The notes under the pieces are model-generated. The model saw nothing but the letters and a program-made list of their open reading frames with translations. It was not told the origin of the DNA and searched no databases. DNA of 64,000 nt from Eopsaltria australis. Its lineage: Eukaryota; Chordata; Aves; Passeriformes; Petroicidae. The stretch is taken from contig JAVTVJ010000117.1 of NCBI GenBank assembly GCA_034509425.1, forward strand, positions 868,001 through 932,000. The letters are read 5' to 3'. The position numbers were made by a program, and so were the translations under genes. Shown here in pieces: positions 10,248 to 23,334 of this stretch; within the stretch, counting starts at the first letter, position 1, and each line of letters begins with the position of its first letter.

Positions 10248-13135
10248 TCACATTTATCCTGCAGATGACAGCTCTGAAGCCAGGATGTCAGCAGCTAGGA
10301 ATGAAGTCTGTGGGTTGCCATAGGATGATTTATAGAATGTGGGGCTATCAGATTGCAGTCAAGAAACAGACTAGACTCCACTAAATTATCTATGATTTTC
10401 TGACAAGTGGATCAAGATTCTTTGTGTTTCCTGGCTGGCCTCATTAAGTTGCTATAATTATCGTTTTATTGATAAAGTGCCTGCCCTTGGTGAGACCCGG
10501 GGGATGCTGCACAATTAAAATAACAGATTCTGTGAGTGTAAGATAATGTACTAACAGTTAGAACAAAACTTGTCTTACAGGTAAAAAAGGGTTAGTAGAT
10601 GGGATTCTTCCCTAATACTAGAACTGAAGAGGGAATACTTACTGGAAGTGAAAAACTCATGCATTCAAATAGAGTTTTTTAAAAACTAACCAATTTCTCA
10701 TTGGAATAGCTGAAAATGAATTGTCAAACAATCTAAGTATTGATGCCCGTTTGTCCTCCATGGTTGTGAGACAAACCCTCACACCTGAATTTCTAAACTC
10801 TAACTAACTTTGAGCTAACTTCTGGATCTTGAGGAGCTTCCTAGGATCTGAGTTTCCTAAAACTAGGCCGATCAAGATGTGAAATTCATTTAAAAATCTG
10901 AAATTCCAGTCAGGTTCTTGTTGAATTAGGTATGTGAACATATACAACAATGATAGAGATCCATGGAGCAATTTAGGCACACAATTGCTTAACTGATAAA
11001 GAGAATCAGGAGATTGAAGAGGGTTGATGGCAAGGCTTCACCAAGGGGAGCTAGGGATTATGATAGCCATAAAAAGTGTAAGATGAAGGTGCCAAGGTTC
11101 ATAAAGATGGGTTGTGTGTGTGTTCCACATGCAGAGGGATGAGATAAGCCTTATTTTTCATCACTCATACCAACCCAAGAGAAATCAGTAGGTCAACAGC
11201 AGGAGAAATTCCAAGTACATCTGTCCTTCAGCTCATCTACCTCTAGGAAATCACATCCAGGTTTGCCTTGCAGAGTGCAGACCTTTATGTCTTACTTAGG
11301 AGTACGGTTGAAATCTTGTTCCCATTCTCCAAATTACTATTTATCTGGTTATTTTCTAATTAAACAGCACTAGTTCTTTTCCTTCTTAGCTAAATGGCCT
11401 AACCAAAATACTGCAATTTAAGATTCATTGCATTTACCTTCCTTTATAGCCTCCAGATCTTGTCTTTTTGGATATATAGGTAGTATCTTTATCAGATAGT
11501 AAGACAGGAGAAGAGCTCTTCAAGCCCTGACAAGGTACCAGGAAAAGGCATCAATGGACTTAGGAAGGACTTGCAGATGAAATTTTATGTTTCTTTATAA
11601 TGTTGAGCAAAGGAGAGGTATCTCTCCTTTCCTTCAGAGCAAGCTAAACAAATTCAACATAGTAACAATTAATCTAGCAAATGGGCCTTCATTAGGGATG
11701 GGAGTTGAGGGGTCTGTTTCTCTTTTCCTGTCTCTAAGCAATCTGGAGCAGAAGATGAGTATTGAACCAGCATCTTGGTGAGATAAAGACACTTGGAAGC
11801 ATCATTCCTATGCCTGGATTTGTTAAGCAAAGTTTTCCTTGAAGATGAATTTTGTGTGTTTAGGATCTCCATCACTCATCAAAGTGAGTGTGGGTTCAAC
11901 AACTGGAAGGTTACAGCAGTCTGAAAAAGGTGTTTGAGTAGCCCAGACATGAAGGCAGAGGGAAATTCTCATTCATTTTGGTGTTGATTGGGTCCATGTA
12001 ATTATACTACATATTTTTGCTTCTGTGAGATTACTTGCCCTGTGTAAAATAAATATTTATTTAGCACTTTCACCTAGCAGGCAATGCTATCATTCTTCTT
12101 TTAATTACTACACAGCTTTTAATAATGATGTGTTGCACTCAGCCTGCTGCTTCTATATTCACGGCACTTTCCAAATGTGAAAGGTGGTTATCTGTCACTG
12201 ACTTTCTGCATTAAAACAAGAAGTACTGGGAAAAAAAACTTGGGAACATATTTTTTCTCTGTATTTTCCGAAGATTAAGATAATATTTGTATAATTATGT
12301 TAATAAACCCCCCTTTCATATATATTTGTCTGAGAGCAGGTAACTGAATCCTTGTTTTACACTGGAAGTCCAAATTAGTTCCACAGAGAACTCTCCTTAA
12401 TTTCAGCATATACATTCAAAATTGCAGTCAGTGTCTAAGCCACCTTTACACCCTGTAAAAATCGAACCAGTTCAGACAGCATTATCTCAATTTAATCAAC
12501 CACATGCAAATTCTTGGTTTACACTGATGTTCTGTCCAGCCCCTTCAGCTCCCTGGTCCCAATAATGTTACACACTCTGCCGAAAGGAAAAGTAACCAGG
12601 AAAGAGGACCTCAGGAAAGGAGAATCTGTGAACATGAAAAAAAACCAAACCAAACCCTAATGACTTGCATCCCTTTTATAATATCCTTCTGTAGTAGGGT
12701 CCAAGGCTTTGGATGACAAAGGCATTGCAGTTCAGTGCCATGAAACATGGCAACCAGTGGTAATCCAAGCAAACAATTCCTTGATTCTACAGAAGTGTGG
12801 CTTGCACTTACTTTATTTGGGCAAACAACTCATGAGAGAGGGGCATCATGTAATGCCCATTGACACTCGCTAGTGGCTCAGGAATTTAGGAATGAATTTA
12901 TAATTTGCTGCTGCTATTCAAGGTCCCACTTGTAATGCAAAGGAGTTAGAGAGGTTACTCACTGTAAGCATGATCAAGATCCCAACTACAACCTCTCTCC
13001 ATTAAAAAAAATAATGTTAGAATAAGAAACTATTCTGAAAGTGGTGCAATCCCTCTGCATTTTGTAACATTCCCTAATAAATCCTGATCATTGACTCTTC
13101 CAGTCCTTGACTGATGTCTGTGTCTGATGTATATA
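10248..13135. other. unique non-coding stretch
   Basis: About 2.9 kb with no recognised mobile element or exon. The part from 12000 to 12220 has TAAT-rich words and AAATAAATATTTATTTA, and looks less decayed than random, but conservation cannot be judged from one sequence. Confidence 0.5.
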
Positions 13136-14210
13136 TAGAATCATAGCCATTAAGGCTTGAAAAGACCTCAAAGATTGTCAAGTCAAACTTCTAACTCAGC
13201 ACTGCCAAGTCCACCACTAAACCACATGCCAAGCGCCACACTTATGCATCTTTCAAACATCTCCCGGGATGGTGACTCCACAGCTTCCCTGAGCAGTCTG
13301 TTCCAATGCTGAACAACCCCTTCAGTGAAGAATTTTTTCCTAAGACCCAATCTAAGCCTGCTCTGGTGCAATCTGAGGCTATTTCCCCATGTTACCTGGG
13401 AGAAGAGATCAACCCCCACCTGGCTACAACCTCCTTTCAGGGAGTTGTAGAGAGCAATGAGCTCTCCCCTGAGCCTCCTTTGCTGCAGACTAAACACCTC
13501 CTCATACCAGTGCAACTCTCCATGCCATAGGAAATCATTTCTCCAGGAGAATGCTGTGAGAAACAATGTCAGAACCTTTACTAAAGTCCAGGTAAACAAC
13601 ATTGACAGCTGTTTCTCATTCCTTAAGAGGGTCACCTTCTCTTAGAAGGAGGTCAGGTTGATCAAGCAGGACCTGTCTTTCATAAACTCACACTGGCTGG
13701 ACCTGAACACCTGGTAGCCCCATACATGGCACTGTTGTGCCACTCAAGATGATCTGCTACATGTCCTTTCCTGGCACTGAGGTCAGGCTGTCATGCCTGG
13801 AGTCCCCTAGAGCCTCTTTCCAGCCCTTCCTTTAGATGGGCATCCTATTTGACAACTCCCAGTCAACTGGGACCTCCCTGGCTGACCAGGACTGCTGGTG
13901 AATGATTGAAGGTGGTCTGGTGAGAACTGCTGGTTTCCTCAGTACCCTTGGGTGGATCCCACCTGGCACCACAGACTGTACCTGTACCAGTGTTGTAGCA
14001 GGTCACAACCATTTCCCCTTGGGTTATGGGGCTTCCAACTCAGGGGTTAGGTACCTGGAGAATCACTGTTTTTTCTACTAAAGGCTGAAGGAAAAGTGGC
14101 ATGAAACATCTCAGCCTCTTATTCTTTTATCACCTCGTCAAATAAGATAGGGATTCTTCTTAACCCTCCTGTTGCTAAAAGAAAACAATGTTTCTGTAGA
14201 AATACTGATA
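13136..14210 (-). mobile_element. CR1 LINE with internal deletion
   Basis: The longest CR1 in the window. From right to left (element 5' to 3') it holds the ORF2 region upstream of and into reverse transcriptase, for example GGGAGGTCCCAGTTGACTGG (complement, near 13870) and AAAGACAGGTCCTGCTTGA (complement, near 13672). At about 13531-13545 the reverse transcriptase text AGCATTCTCCTGGAGAAA jumps straight to the ORF2 3' text CATGGAGAGTTGCACTGGTA, so roughly a kilobase of ORF2 is missing. It then runs to the tail at 13136 (GAATCATAG). It is 5'-truncated and carries frame breaks. Confidence 0.9.
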
Positions 14211-15797
14211 ACAAAACAATAGTGAAGCAATCATCAAAATGTCTCAAGAGGCTGGAGGATATTAGCTAATTGTCCTTACAGCTTTTTCTGGGTTTCATTA
14301 AGATATTATTTAATAATTGTGAATTTACCCAGAAGCCAACATCCATGAGTCATTTGCACAGGTTCTGTGTTTTATTGGTGGTTTTGCATGCAATCACACA
14401 TATAATGAGACAGCACAACCAGAAGTCCTCTGAATCTTTCATGTGCTACCATTAAACTGATGTCACAACAAATTCAGTTCCACACATCTGTGGTGCAACT
14501 GTATTCCTAACATTTTATGAACAATAGACTCTCTTAAAACAAGCCATGCAGACTGATGCCAGGTTGCCAACTGATCCTGCATCTGTTTCCTATGAAATGA
14601 AAGGGCAGGAAGAGGAAAAATTCATGTCTTGCACAGTTCTTTTTATTATTCCCCAGCTTTTCAAAAGCTCTGTTACTTCAGCCATCATTAGATTTCACAG
14701 ACAAACTCAGGAGTAAAGCAACTTGAATTTCCTACATAAAATTTGTTCATTTCACCAAAAACACATCTGTGCACCAAGGAAATCTCATCTGAGTGACATA
14801 AGACTTTGTTCCCATCTTATTTCCTCTTGTTAAGTGTAGGGAAATTGGTCTTTTTTGCTTTGTTGTTTTTGGGTGGGTATTTTTTTAATGAGCAATACTG
14901 TTAAACACCATCTTTATGCCATCACCAAGATCAGAGTCCTGTTGTAGTATCCCCTTTTGCAAGGCAACAAAAAAACCAACAAATAAGAGGAATATTCTTC
15001 ATCCCAAAATCTTATTCCTTACTATGTGAATGTGTTTCCCAAATGTGTAGTATCAGCCAGCCAGAGACCTGCATGAATTTATCTGGGGGTATGGTTGCAT
15101 TTATGATTTTCTAAGAGCAAGGCAATCTGACTCCCTAAATTAGAGAAGTGTTTTGTGGGGGATTGGGTTCCCACAAGCCCACAGGTTCAGAATGTCAAAA
15201 TCTAGTCTGAGAAGTAACTCAAGTTCCTACTGTACCTAATAAGCAGAGTGAATGCAGCTCCAGCTGTGTGCTTACACTAATACAGGCTGAATCATATAAA
15301 AAAAATTCAATGGCAATATTGACCAGGCTTCCATGCACTGCTAAGGGGGAAAAAAAGCCATTGATTCAATGAAATGTAGACACCTGTACTGTAGACCCTA
15401 ACATTTAGCCAGTAAATTCTTTGTCTTTATGCCTGAAGTTGTATTCAGAGCTGATATTTTATGTATTCAATTACAAGTTACATACATACAATAAAGCCAT
15501 TTTCATTACTGCAAATCATCTACAAATACCTGCAAAAGCAATTTAGCACACTGTTGTGAAGTAATTGCTGTTTGCTAGCCTCTGCTATCACCTCTTCAAT
15601 GAAATAGTAAATACTCACTGACTTGTGCAAAGTTCACAGAATCAAACCTTCATTAGAAGAATGGGTGACAAGAAGAAAATACCTTACAGAGATTTTATTT
15701 GTTATCATTTAATTTTTAAGCATAATCTGTGATTGGCTCATTATTATGGTTTCTTCTACTGTTGGTCAATATTTAGGTTTATGTAAGAACGTCAATG
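14211..15797. other. unique non-coding stretch
   Basis: Unique AT-rich DNA. The interval 15440-15620 is rich in TAATTG/CAATTA words. No exon or repeat was recognised. Confidence 0.45.
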
Positions 15798-15813
15798 TTT
15801 TTTTTTTTTTTTT
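15798..15813 (-). repeat. poly(T) run, 16 bases
   Basis: Uninterrupted T16 on the plus strand with no recognised retroposon body. Confidence 0.92.
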
Positions 15814-18489
15814 AGTGTGTCTGTAGTAATAAAATAATTGAATATTAGCAAGATTTAAATGCTGCCCAAAAATACACGTGGAGGAAACAGCAAGAATCTC
15901 AAATCATGTATTATAATTGAAAATGAGAGTACTGGAAAAAGGACAGTTGAGGGCTAACCTACTGGAATTGTATAAGGCTTTTTTACAATCAATGATGCTA
16001 ACCCTGTCAGGACAAATGGAAATTTTCAAACCGAGACTTGATAAAGAAAAGGATGGACTTCAGTCATTTATCTAAAATGCTTTAGATCTTAAAAGTTAAG
16101 TTGAAATTATAAGTTTGATTTGTAAGTATTTTTAACCCACACGCATATGGGGAACCATAGCAGCTATGCTCGTACAAGAAAAATACCATCAGAACAGTGT
16201 CAGGATGGATCCTGATTTGTTTTACTATTTCTTTCTTTTTATTTATGGGTTTCAAATGTAAATATGTATTCTCCTATTTATTTTTTCTTCAGTTATTTTT
16301 CATGGAGCATCTTTAAGATGATTGGAAAGGTCCTAATTAATGCCCTTCTGCAAATAAATGTATTATCACATCAATATTCTGCTTGGTAGTAAGGTAAACC
16401 AGAATAGAATAATCTGTTCTCAAGATTTTGTTCATCATCATTCAGCATCTGTTGGGCAGGGGAAGAACCTCTCACGAGTTACTGGGAGAAATTCCCTGTG
16501 TTTTTGGACCAGGGAGGCAGTCCCCTCTATCCCCCATGGCCTCTAGAGGCACATCTCACTCTGCAGAAGTGCTAAATGCATGAACAGCACGATTTTCCTT
16601 TTAGGCAGAATGCCTGGAAAGAGGAATTGTCATTAACATGAAATTGCTTCGGCCAGCACTTAAGCTCAATAGGATAATATTTAAAACATTAACTACAGGC
16701 TTCCAGCTGAGCTCTTCAACCTTTCTTTTCTGTCACATTACACAATACAACTGCTTTATGCTGACTATCTGCCCTTTCTTCCTCTTTCTTAGGCTTATCT
16801 CAATAGGCCCTGTCTCAGAGTCACTGAAAAGAAGAAAGAGAAGCTGAATAAATCTGACAGCTATTTCTATCAGATAAACTAAAGTTCAAATGACTGGAAC
16901 TCTTTTGCCTTTCAAGGGCCTTCAGTCCCCTGATGTTTTCTCATGCAATATAGACCTTTCTGAAAACGGGGGGTTGTTGTCACTGTCTTTGTGCAGTGAT
17001 GTGGGACCAATCCACCTTTGATTTGCCAATTTTACTGAAGGATAAACACTTCTGCTGTGGGCAAGTGGAGTATGGCATCACTCAAACAGAAGCATAATGT
17101 TACTGACTGCTTTTCTAACTGCCCATCAAAATAAGTTTCAATCTTATTTACTGATATCAATCTCAGTCCTGTTTAGGCCAGGCTGTTCTCTATTCTTACA
17201 GTGTCAAATGGGCACACAGAATGTTTCCTGTTTGATGGGGTTCACCTCAATGATCTTTCACATTGAGGTGAGTATATTGATTTCAGCTGATTTGGGATAA
17301 AAATTGCCCTTCAATGGAAACATTTCCCAACCTATTCAGCCAAAAAGAAAGCACACAGAACAATGTGATATTTTCAACACTAATTGGCTTGGCTGTGGCA
17401 GACAGGGAAGGTCTTTGAAGTGACCTCCAGGAGGTCCATGATGTCTCAGAACAAGGGATGCACCCTGGGTATGTTCAATCCTCTCCCATCCACTGCAGAT
17501 GAAGTTTTCTGTGCACATCTACTTTGAGCAGCAGGACACCTTAGCCCCAGCTTCACTGCAACTGTTGTTTTACAAGGAGTGGGCCTGAGCATCTTGCTGT
17601 TGAACTCCATTAAAGTAGAGCTCTGCCCCGTTAAACATTAATTGCACTTTGAGTCTGAAGCAAACCCCAAGAACAAAAGTTATAGTTTTGTCAAATTACT
17701 CTGGCTACTAAAGTGGTTATAAACTTTATTAGTGTGATTATGACCTATTAAAGTAACATTAACTTTTTAATGTGCCAGGGGTTGCCACTGTAATATCTGA
17801 TAGACTTGACTGAAGGCTTATTTCCTGCTCTTTATGCATCAGAAACAGACTTTTATAAACCAAATCATATCTTCTCTGTAACTAGTAAGTTCCATAACAG
17901 AATTTTTGTCAGCATTTCTAGTAGGCAAGGCTATACTCTTATTTTAAAAGCATCTCTACCTGCCCTATAAGATCTTGTCTTCCTCTTTTCTTCCTTTATT
18001 TCTTTTTATTTGTAGTTCCAGATCTTGAGTGTCAGTTTGGGGTACAATGAAGGCTGCTCAACAAGCTGCCTTACTGGGTAAAGAGTCAACGCTTTCAAGA
18101 GATAAAAGCTTAATTCCTGTCATAAGACAGGCTCAGAGTCAGAAAAGTCTGCAATGGATTATACATTTATTTCATGGTCCAGTGACAATGATGTGTTCAG
18201 GAGCAAACCTGCACATCATTGGTGAGAACTCTTTGAAAAGCTCATGAATAAAGAGACACTTAGCTCCAGTTACAGCAGCTTCATCCACTGTGAACAGGTA
18301 CAGGAGGTCCCCTATACAAAGAGCAAATTACCACTAAGGCTCCCTCTTTCTTCCACAGAAACAAGCAAAACGTGTAACTGTTTCTTGCTTTAGACTCAGC
18401 ACTGGAGTTTCTAATAGAACAAGCCTCAAAGATATCTGCTGGCCAGGTATTTACCTGCTCTTCACTCCAGAAACTCCACATGACTTGGC
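15814..18489. other. unique stretch with one splice-like island
   Basis: No repeat was recognised. At 17975-18015 a strong polypyrimidine tract ends in TTTGTAG, followed 62 bases later by CTGG|GTAAAG (donor GT at 18078-18079). The 62-bp interval is open in one frame but resembles no protein I know, so it is only a possible non-coding or cryptic exon. A TTCCTCTTTCTTAG acceptor-like site at about 16792 is followed by AATAAA near 16847. Confidence 0.35.
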
Positions 18490-19100
18490 AACGTGTGCTC
18501 ACAGCCCAGAAAATCATCTGCATCCTGGGCTGCAACAAAAGAGCTGTGCCCAGTGGGTCAAAGGAGGGGATTCTCCCCCTTTACTCTGCTTTTGTGACAT
18601 CCCACCTGGATCTGCTGCATCCAGTTCTGGGGTCTCCAACACAACAAAGGCTGTTGGAAAAAATCTGGGTGAGGCCACAAAGACAATCAAAGGGATAGAA
18701 CACATCTGCCATGGAGACAGGTTGGGAGAACTTGTTCAGCTTGAAGAAGAAAAGGCTCTGTCGAGTTCTTAGAACAGCTTCCAGTACCTAGTGGGGCTAC
18801 AAGATAACTGCAGAGCAACTTTTTATAGGGCATAGAGTGAGAGGATGAGGGGAAATGGATTTAAAATGAAGTAGATTTAGATTAGATATTGGTAAGAAAT
18901 TCTTCAGTGAAAGGGTTGTGGGGCCCTGGCACAGGTTGTCCAGAGAAGCTGTGGATGCCCCATCTCTGGAAGTGTTCAAGGCCAGGCTGGATGGATCCTT
19001 GAGCAACCTGCTCTAGGTGAAGGTGTCCCTGTCCACCACAAGGGGGGTGGAATTGGATGATCTTCAGGTTCCCTTCTAAACCAAGCTACTCTATGATTCT
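18490..19100 (+). mobile_element. CR1 LINE, 3' third
   Basis: About 610 bp of CR1 in plus orientation. ORF2 words run in order: CCTGGGCTGCAACAAAAG (18526), CTGGATCTGCTGCATCCAGT and TGGGAGAACTTGTTCAGC. The 3' segment follows, with TTCTTCAGTGAAAGGGTTG, GAAGCTGTGGATGCCCCATC and GGAAGTGTTCAAGGCCAGGC, and the tail CTACTCTATGATTCT at the end. It belongs to a CR1 type common in passerines and is fairly well preserved, but frameshifted. Confidence 0.95.
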
Positions 19101-20715
19101 AGTAGGAGGAACCAGACCATTTTAAAAATATTACTCTTAAATTTAATGTTTAAAATGTTTTCGAGCATTTAAAATTATCTGAAAAGACCTGTACAGAAAC
19201 ATAACTGTTTAAGTACCATACTTAGTTGAATCACAGCTGTCAGTAGAAGCACACATTTTCCAACAAATGTTTTTAATCATCAATCACCAGTGTGATAAGC
19301 AAAATTGTTCACATGAAATGGTAATTTCAAAAGCTTCCCCTAATAAAGACAATTTAGAATGGCTGAAATGCAAGCTTTTTAAAGACAAGGTTCTGGTTTT
19401 CAATCTGATATTTTTTTAACTTTAAAGTTTATTTTGCTAGTAAAAAAAAGTTACACATGAAATGAAACTGCAAACCGATAAATATTTAATTGTATGATTA
19501 CCTCAATTCAAAGCTTCTGCTTTTTATATTTTAGACAAAATAGATGCAAGGTTTTGCCTCAGCATGTGTACTTTAACCAAGCATTTTTCATGGTTCACAG
19601 AACTACTTCCAGTCCTTTTTTTACACCTTGAAGACATAAAAAAATATTGGCATCCCCTTTTTACAGCATGGATTTGACTGATTTTGTCAGTAGAGACAAA
19701 GTTAATTTCTGGTTACAATAAATAAGAAATGTTGACCATCTTAAAAGCTGACTTGCTCTTCATCAAAAAATTTTATTATTATTTGTAGACTTCTGCAATG
19801 CCATGAATTAGCAGTCATATTTTAAAATCTATTTATCCCTACACATTAGCACTTTTTTGTTGTTATTTGGAAAGACACGAGCCAGGGAATGGATCAGTTT
19901 TTAACTTGGTCAGGTTTATCAGTGCATAGTAGCTTGTTCTGAGGAATGAGTTTGGTTCCATAGCTGAAGAAACAAGTTTTAATAAAAGCTTTCGATCAAG
20001 ATCAAAAAGATAAAAGTTTAAGATCTACACTATCTCCTTCTATTAAAATTGAAACCAAAAAAAAAAACCCAAAAATTATGATTTCCTCTAAAAATTGATA
20101 TATTTTTTTTTTAATACCTACATCCTTTAATTGACTGATTAATTATAATTTATGGAGAATGTAGTAATTATTTTGGATCTTATCTTCTTATTTTCATGTG
20201 GAAGTAAAATAAGGTGGTTGAAACCAAAATAAAATATCTGATTTATGGTACCTCTCAGATTTAGACAGAGCATCTGAAGAGGTCCCTTTTCAAGGTGTCT
20301 GCCAAATCATTGCAACTGTGTTTGCCACAACAGAGCAGTATGTGTAGAGACCATTCAAGTTTGCAAACTGGGAAGACCCTGAAATATTCTGAGTTTTGTT
20401 CATATTATTTTTTGGTGGAAAGGACAACCCCAAAATATCTCATTTTATTTCCTTTTATTTTATCCTTCTTCATCTGCCTCTTCATCATTTTATTTGTCTT
20501 CTTAGGGGAAATCTCAGATCCCATTAATAAACAGATTTATCTACATATATAAATGCAAAATGTGCATTCTGGAAAATTGCACCATTCCTTTTCTGTTCAG
20601 CTAGGTGAGCTGCTGTTAGAGTTCATTGTCCCACATCAGATCCTGTTACAGAATTGCAGAAATATTTTAAACATATCAAAAGGAACTATCAGCTTTTCAA
20701 TTTTTATGTGGCTTC
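19101..20715. other. unique AT-rich stretch
   Basis: Strongly AT-rich with several T and A runs (20050, 20102). No gene signal is visible. The 85-codon frame at 20295-20552 ends in a hydrophobic run, but has no acceptor context or recognisable family. Confidence 0.45.
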
Positions 20716-20772
20716 TTTTTGAAGATCTTGGAGGTCTTTTCCAACCTAAATGACTCTATGATTCTGTGATCT
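20716..20772 (+). mobile_element. CR1 LINE, tail remnant
   Basis: Only the last ~57 bp of a CR1 remain: GATCTTGGAGGTCTTTTCC, AACCTAAATGACTCTATG, then ATTCTGTGAT. It is an extreme 5' truncation. Confidence 0.88.
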
Positions 20773-21870
20773 CTCTTTCTCCAAAATTTATTCTTGTTTG
20801 TTGCCTTGAAAATTTAAGAGGAGGTTGGTATTTCCCATTCCTAGAGCATTCCACTGGCTGGTTAGTGACAAATCCCTGATGGGAAATAGGGTGGATAATG
20901 TATGTGGTCATTTTGAGCAGACTGGACTGCTGCTGAACCCAGCACGAGGGAGCAAAGAGAACAAGACAAGAAAGAGCTGATATTTAGTAGAGACCTACTG
21001 GAATTAGTCTGTAAAAAGACAGCTTAATGCAATAGCAGGGGCCTTCCTGATAACACATTAGAGGGTTGTTAGACTAATCTTTCTCTCATTAGTTCATTCT
21101 CTGTGGTTTGACACACAACTTAAGACCCCATGAGTTAAACAGGCTGAAGAAACGATGGAGTCCTGCCATGTACAGTTATTTCCCTCTGCATGGAGCAATT
21201 AGGAAACACTAATGAGCATCCCAGGAGGATCCCCTGAAGAGCCTCACTGCTGAATGTCATATGAACTGCAACAAAGAACAGTGGGAAATAATGCTTAGAA
21301 ATGTTTATAAACTTGGTCGTGCCTTGCTGCTGGTTTAACCTATAACTGCAGTGCAATAAGTCCCACCAGCTCCTGATTTCCCTGAAGAAACAAGACCCAG
21401 TATAAATCTGGATAAAAAAAGAAAGTTTGGATGAACTCTTAAGCCTCATCTTGCTTGTGAGAGTAACAATAAAGCAAAGGGAAATTAAATCAGGGATTTA
21501 GGCAATAATCTATTCAATTTTGTATACATCAGTAAAATCAAGGATAGACCCTAAGAGGTATAAAAAAGTGAATCTGATGGGCACTTGACTGAGGCTAGGC
21601 CAGTGTGGCATTGGTGGGGAATGGTACAAAAGGAACAATGCAGGTTAATTACACAACCTGGCTTTAGACTTCTAGCTGGAGTCCTAAGAAAAATGCTCTT
21701 GGGATGATTCAGAGCTTAATTTTCTACACTGGTTGTATTAAAACTTAGATACAAAAATTGTCTGCAAAAAACCCAAGAATATTCACTTCTTTCATGCTAT
21801 TTTGCCTCAGTTGTTAGAATAATTTGCCATTGAAATAACCATGAAGCTGTTTCTTGTGCCGCAGAATGAC
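20773..21870. other. unique non-coding stretch
   Basis: No recognised repeat. Short open frames (104 codons minus at 21135-21449) show no family features. Confidence 0.45.
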
Positions 21871-22328
21871 TGTATTGGGTCTGGCTGAGCTGGAGTTCAT
21901 TTCCCCATGGCCCCTACAGTGCTGTGCTGGGTATTGGTGGCTAGACATGTATTGGTGTCACCCTAGAGTTTTGGCTCCTGCTGAGCAGAACTGGCACAGC
22001 ACCAGCACTGTCTCCAGAATTTCCCCCATCAGGAGGGTGGGGCAAGATCTGGGAGGGAACACAGCCAGGCCAGCTGACCCAAATTAACCTGAGGGCTATT
22101 CCATACCATAGAATGGCAGCTCAGATACAAAAACTAGGGAAAGGAGAAGGAAAGGGGGACATTCATTATTTACAAAGTACAGCTTCCAGAGCAACCCCTA
22201 CCTGTGCTGAGACCCTGCTTCCCAGGAAGTGGCTGATGGAAAGTAGGGAATAAACCTTGAGTGTTTTTATCTTTGCTTTTGTGCACACAAAATTTGCTTT
22301 AGCAAACTACTTATGTCAGCCTGTGAGA
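21871..22328 (+). mobile_element. ERVL-type LTR, nearly complete
   Basis: Begins TGTATTGGGTCTGGCTGAGC and follows the layout of a frequent avian ERVL LTR. In order it has TTCCCCATGGCCCCTACAG, GGCTCCTGCTGAGCAG, GGGAGGGAACACAGCCAGG, a CATTATTTACAAAGT block, CCCTGCTTCCCAGGAAGTGG, then AATAAA near 22250 and a TTTGCTTT-rich U5. The extreme 3' end is lost or diverged and no target duplication was found. It differs from the LTR family at 4836 and 61570. No internal retroviral genes are attached. Confidence 0.85.
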
Positions 22329-22334
22329 GACTGA

Positions 22335-23220
22335 AATGCTAGTGGGTAATGACTCAAAATGAATGCCCATTTGTGGAGGCAGCTTTGCTGAGGCCAAGTT
22401 TGCACCTCCTGAGGGGAAGATGAGTTTTTGGATGTTTGGTGATAAAGCCTTTGGTCCACATAAAGATGGACAGGGAGAAGACCCATCACTGGAGGCTACA
22501 GTCTGGACTTTGAGCCAAATATGAGACAGATCCTGTGAGATGGGATGGTGTTTTTCCACCAGTTGTCCTCCCTTACACACCCCCTGCTCCCCAGGAAGGT
22601 CACTTCACATGGGACATTCACTCTCACATGTGGCCTGAGAGTGTTCATCCCTTCAGATGGGGCTCTACTATGATGATATGAGAGGCAGCTGCCATGCCCT
22701 AGAAGGGGCCATAAGCCACCAAAGACTCCCAAAGTGCCCCAAGACTCGTTCCTGAGGCCTTCCACCACAGGAATGAAAGCTATCCCCGTCACCAGGGTGG
22801 CACCTGGGCAATCCCATCAAGACTGAGCCTACATTAACAGATTGAACTCGGTCTCCTGGACTTCCCCCATTCTCAATGGATCACCATCACTCCACAACAA
22901 TCAAGCCTCATTGTGAGATCCATGCATGGTGGTATCTTTCTACCTTTATTCTTTCTTTCTCTTTCTTACTTTTCTCTCATATATTTTCTTAAGGGATAAT
23001 TTTGTGCTTTTATATTGCTATATTATTTTAGATAATAACAATATAGACAATAACATACCTGCTTTCCATTGCAACCAAATTGTTCTAAAATAAATCCTAT
23101 ATATAAATAAATATATATCTTTACAAACACTGATCATCCAGTGTTGTTTCACTCTAATCTGCTGCAAGAGAACAATTAACAACAACCAGGGCTGCCCTTC
23201 CCTTCAGAGGTGGGTCACAA
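22335..23220. repeat. unclassified LTR/ERV-like repeat, inverted copy of 43.1 kb
   Basis: The core 22690-22930, read on the minus strand, matches 43145-43410 on the plus strand over about 240 bp. Shared words in the same order include GAxxCTTGATTGTTG, GATCCATTG, CAGGGGGAAG-like, GCTCAG, TGCCCAGGT, CTGTGGTGGAAxG and GGGCACTTTGGG. The pyrimidine-rich part (22940-22985) and AATAAA near 23089 would fit R/U5 of an LTR in plus orientation, but orientation is not settled. It sits between two LTR fragments, so it may be ERV-derived. The edges are estimated from its neighbours. Confidence 0.55.
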
Positions 23221-23224
23221 CACA

Positions 23225-23333
23225 AACTGTGAGCTGTTTCCATTCCTATTTTCTCTCTGGTGTCCAGCTGGGAAGGGTGGTGATAGGGCAGCTTGGTGGG
23301 CACCTGTCATCCAGGCAAGGTCAACCCACCACA
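23225..23333 (-). mobile_element. ERVL-type LTR, 5' end scrap
   Basis: On the minus strand it begins TGTGGTGGGTTGACCTTGCC and continues with GGTGCCCACCAAGCTGCCC, CCAGCTGGACACC and GAGAGAAAATAGG. It is the same family as the copies at 4836 and 61570-62501. Only the first ~110 bp survive, and the 5' end touches the tail of the neighbouring CR1. Confidence 0.85.
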
Positions 23334-23334
23334 A

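Noticed and set aside
9847..10251. 134-codon minus frame and overlapping 144-codon plus frame around the (GGGAA)n array
   Set aside because: The length comes largely from the stop-free pentamer repeat, with no domain or splice context.
13183..13635. 150-codon minus frame
   Set aside because: It lies entirely inside a CR1 fragment and spans its internal deletion junction, so it is a decayed ORF2 remnant and not a host gene.
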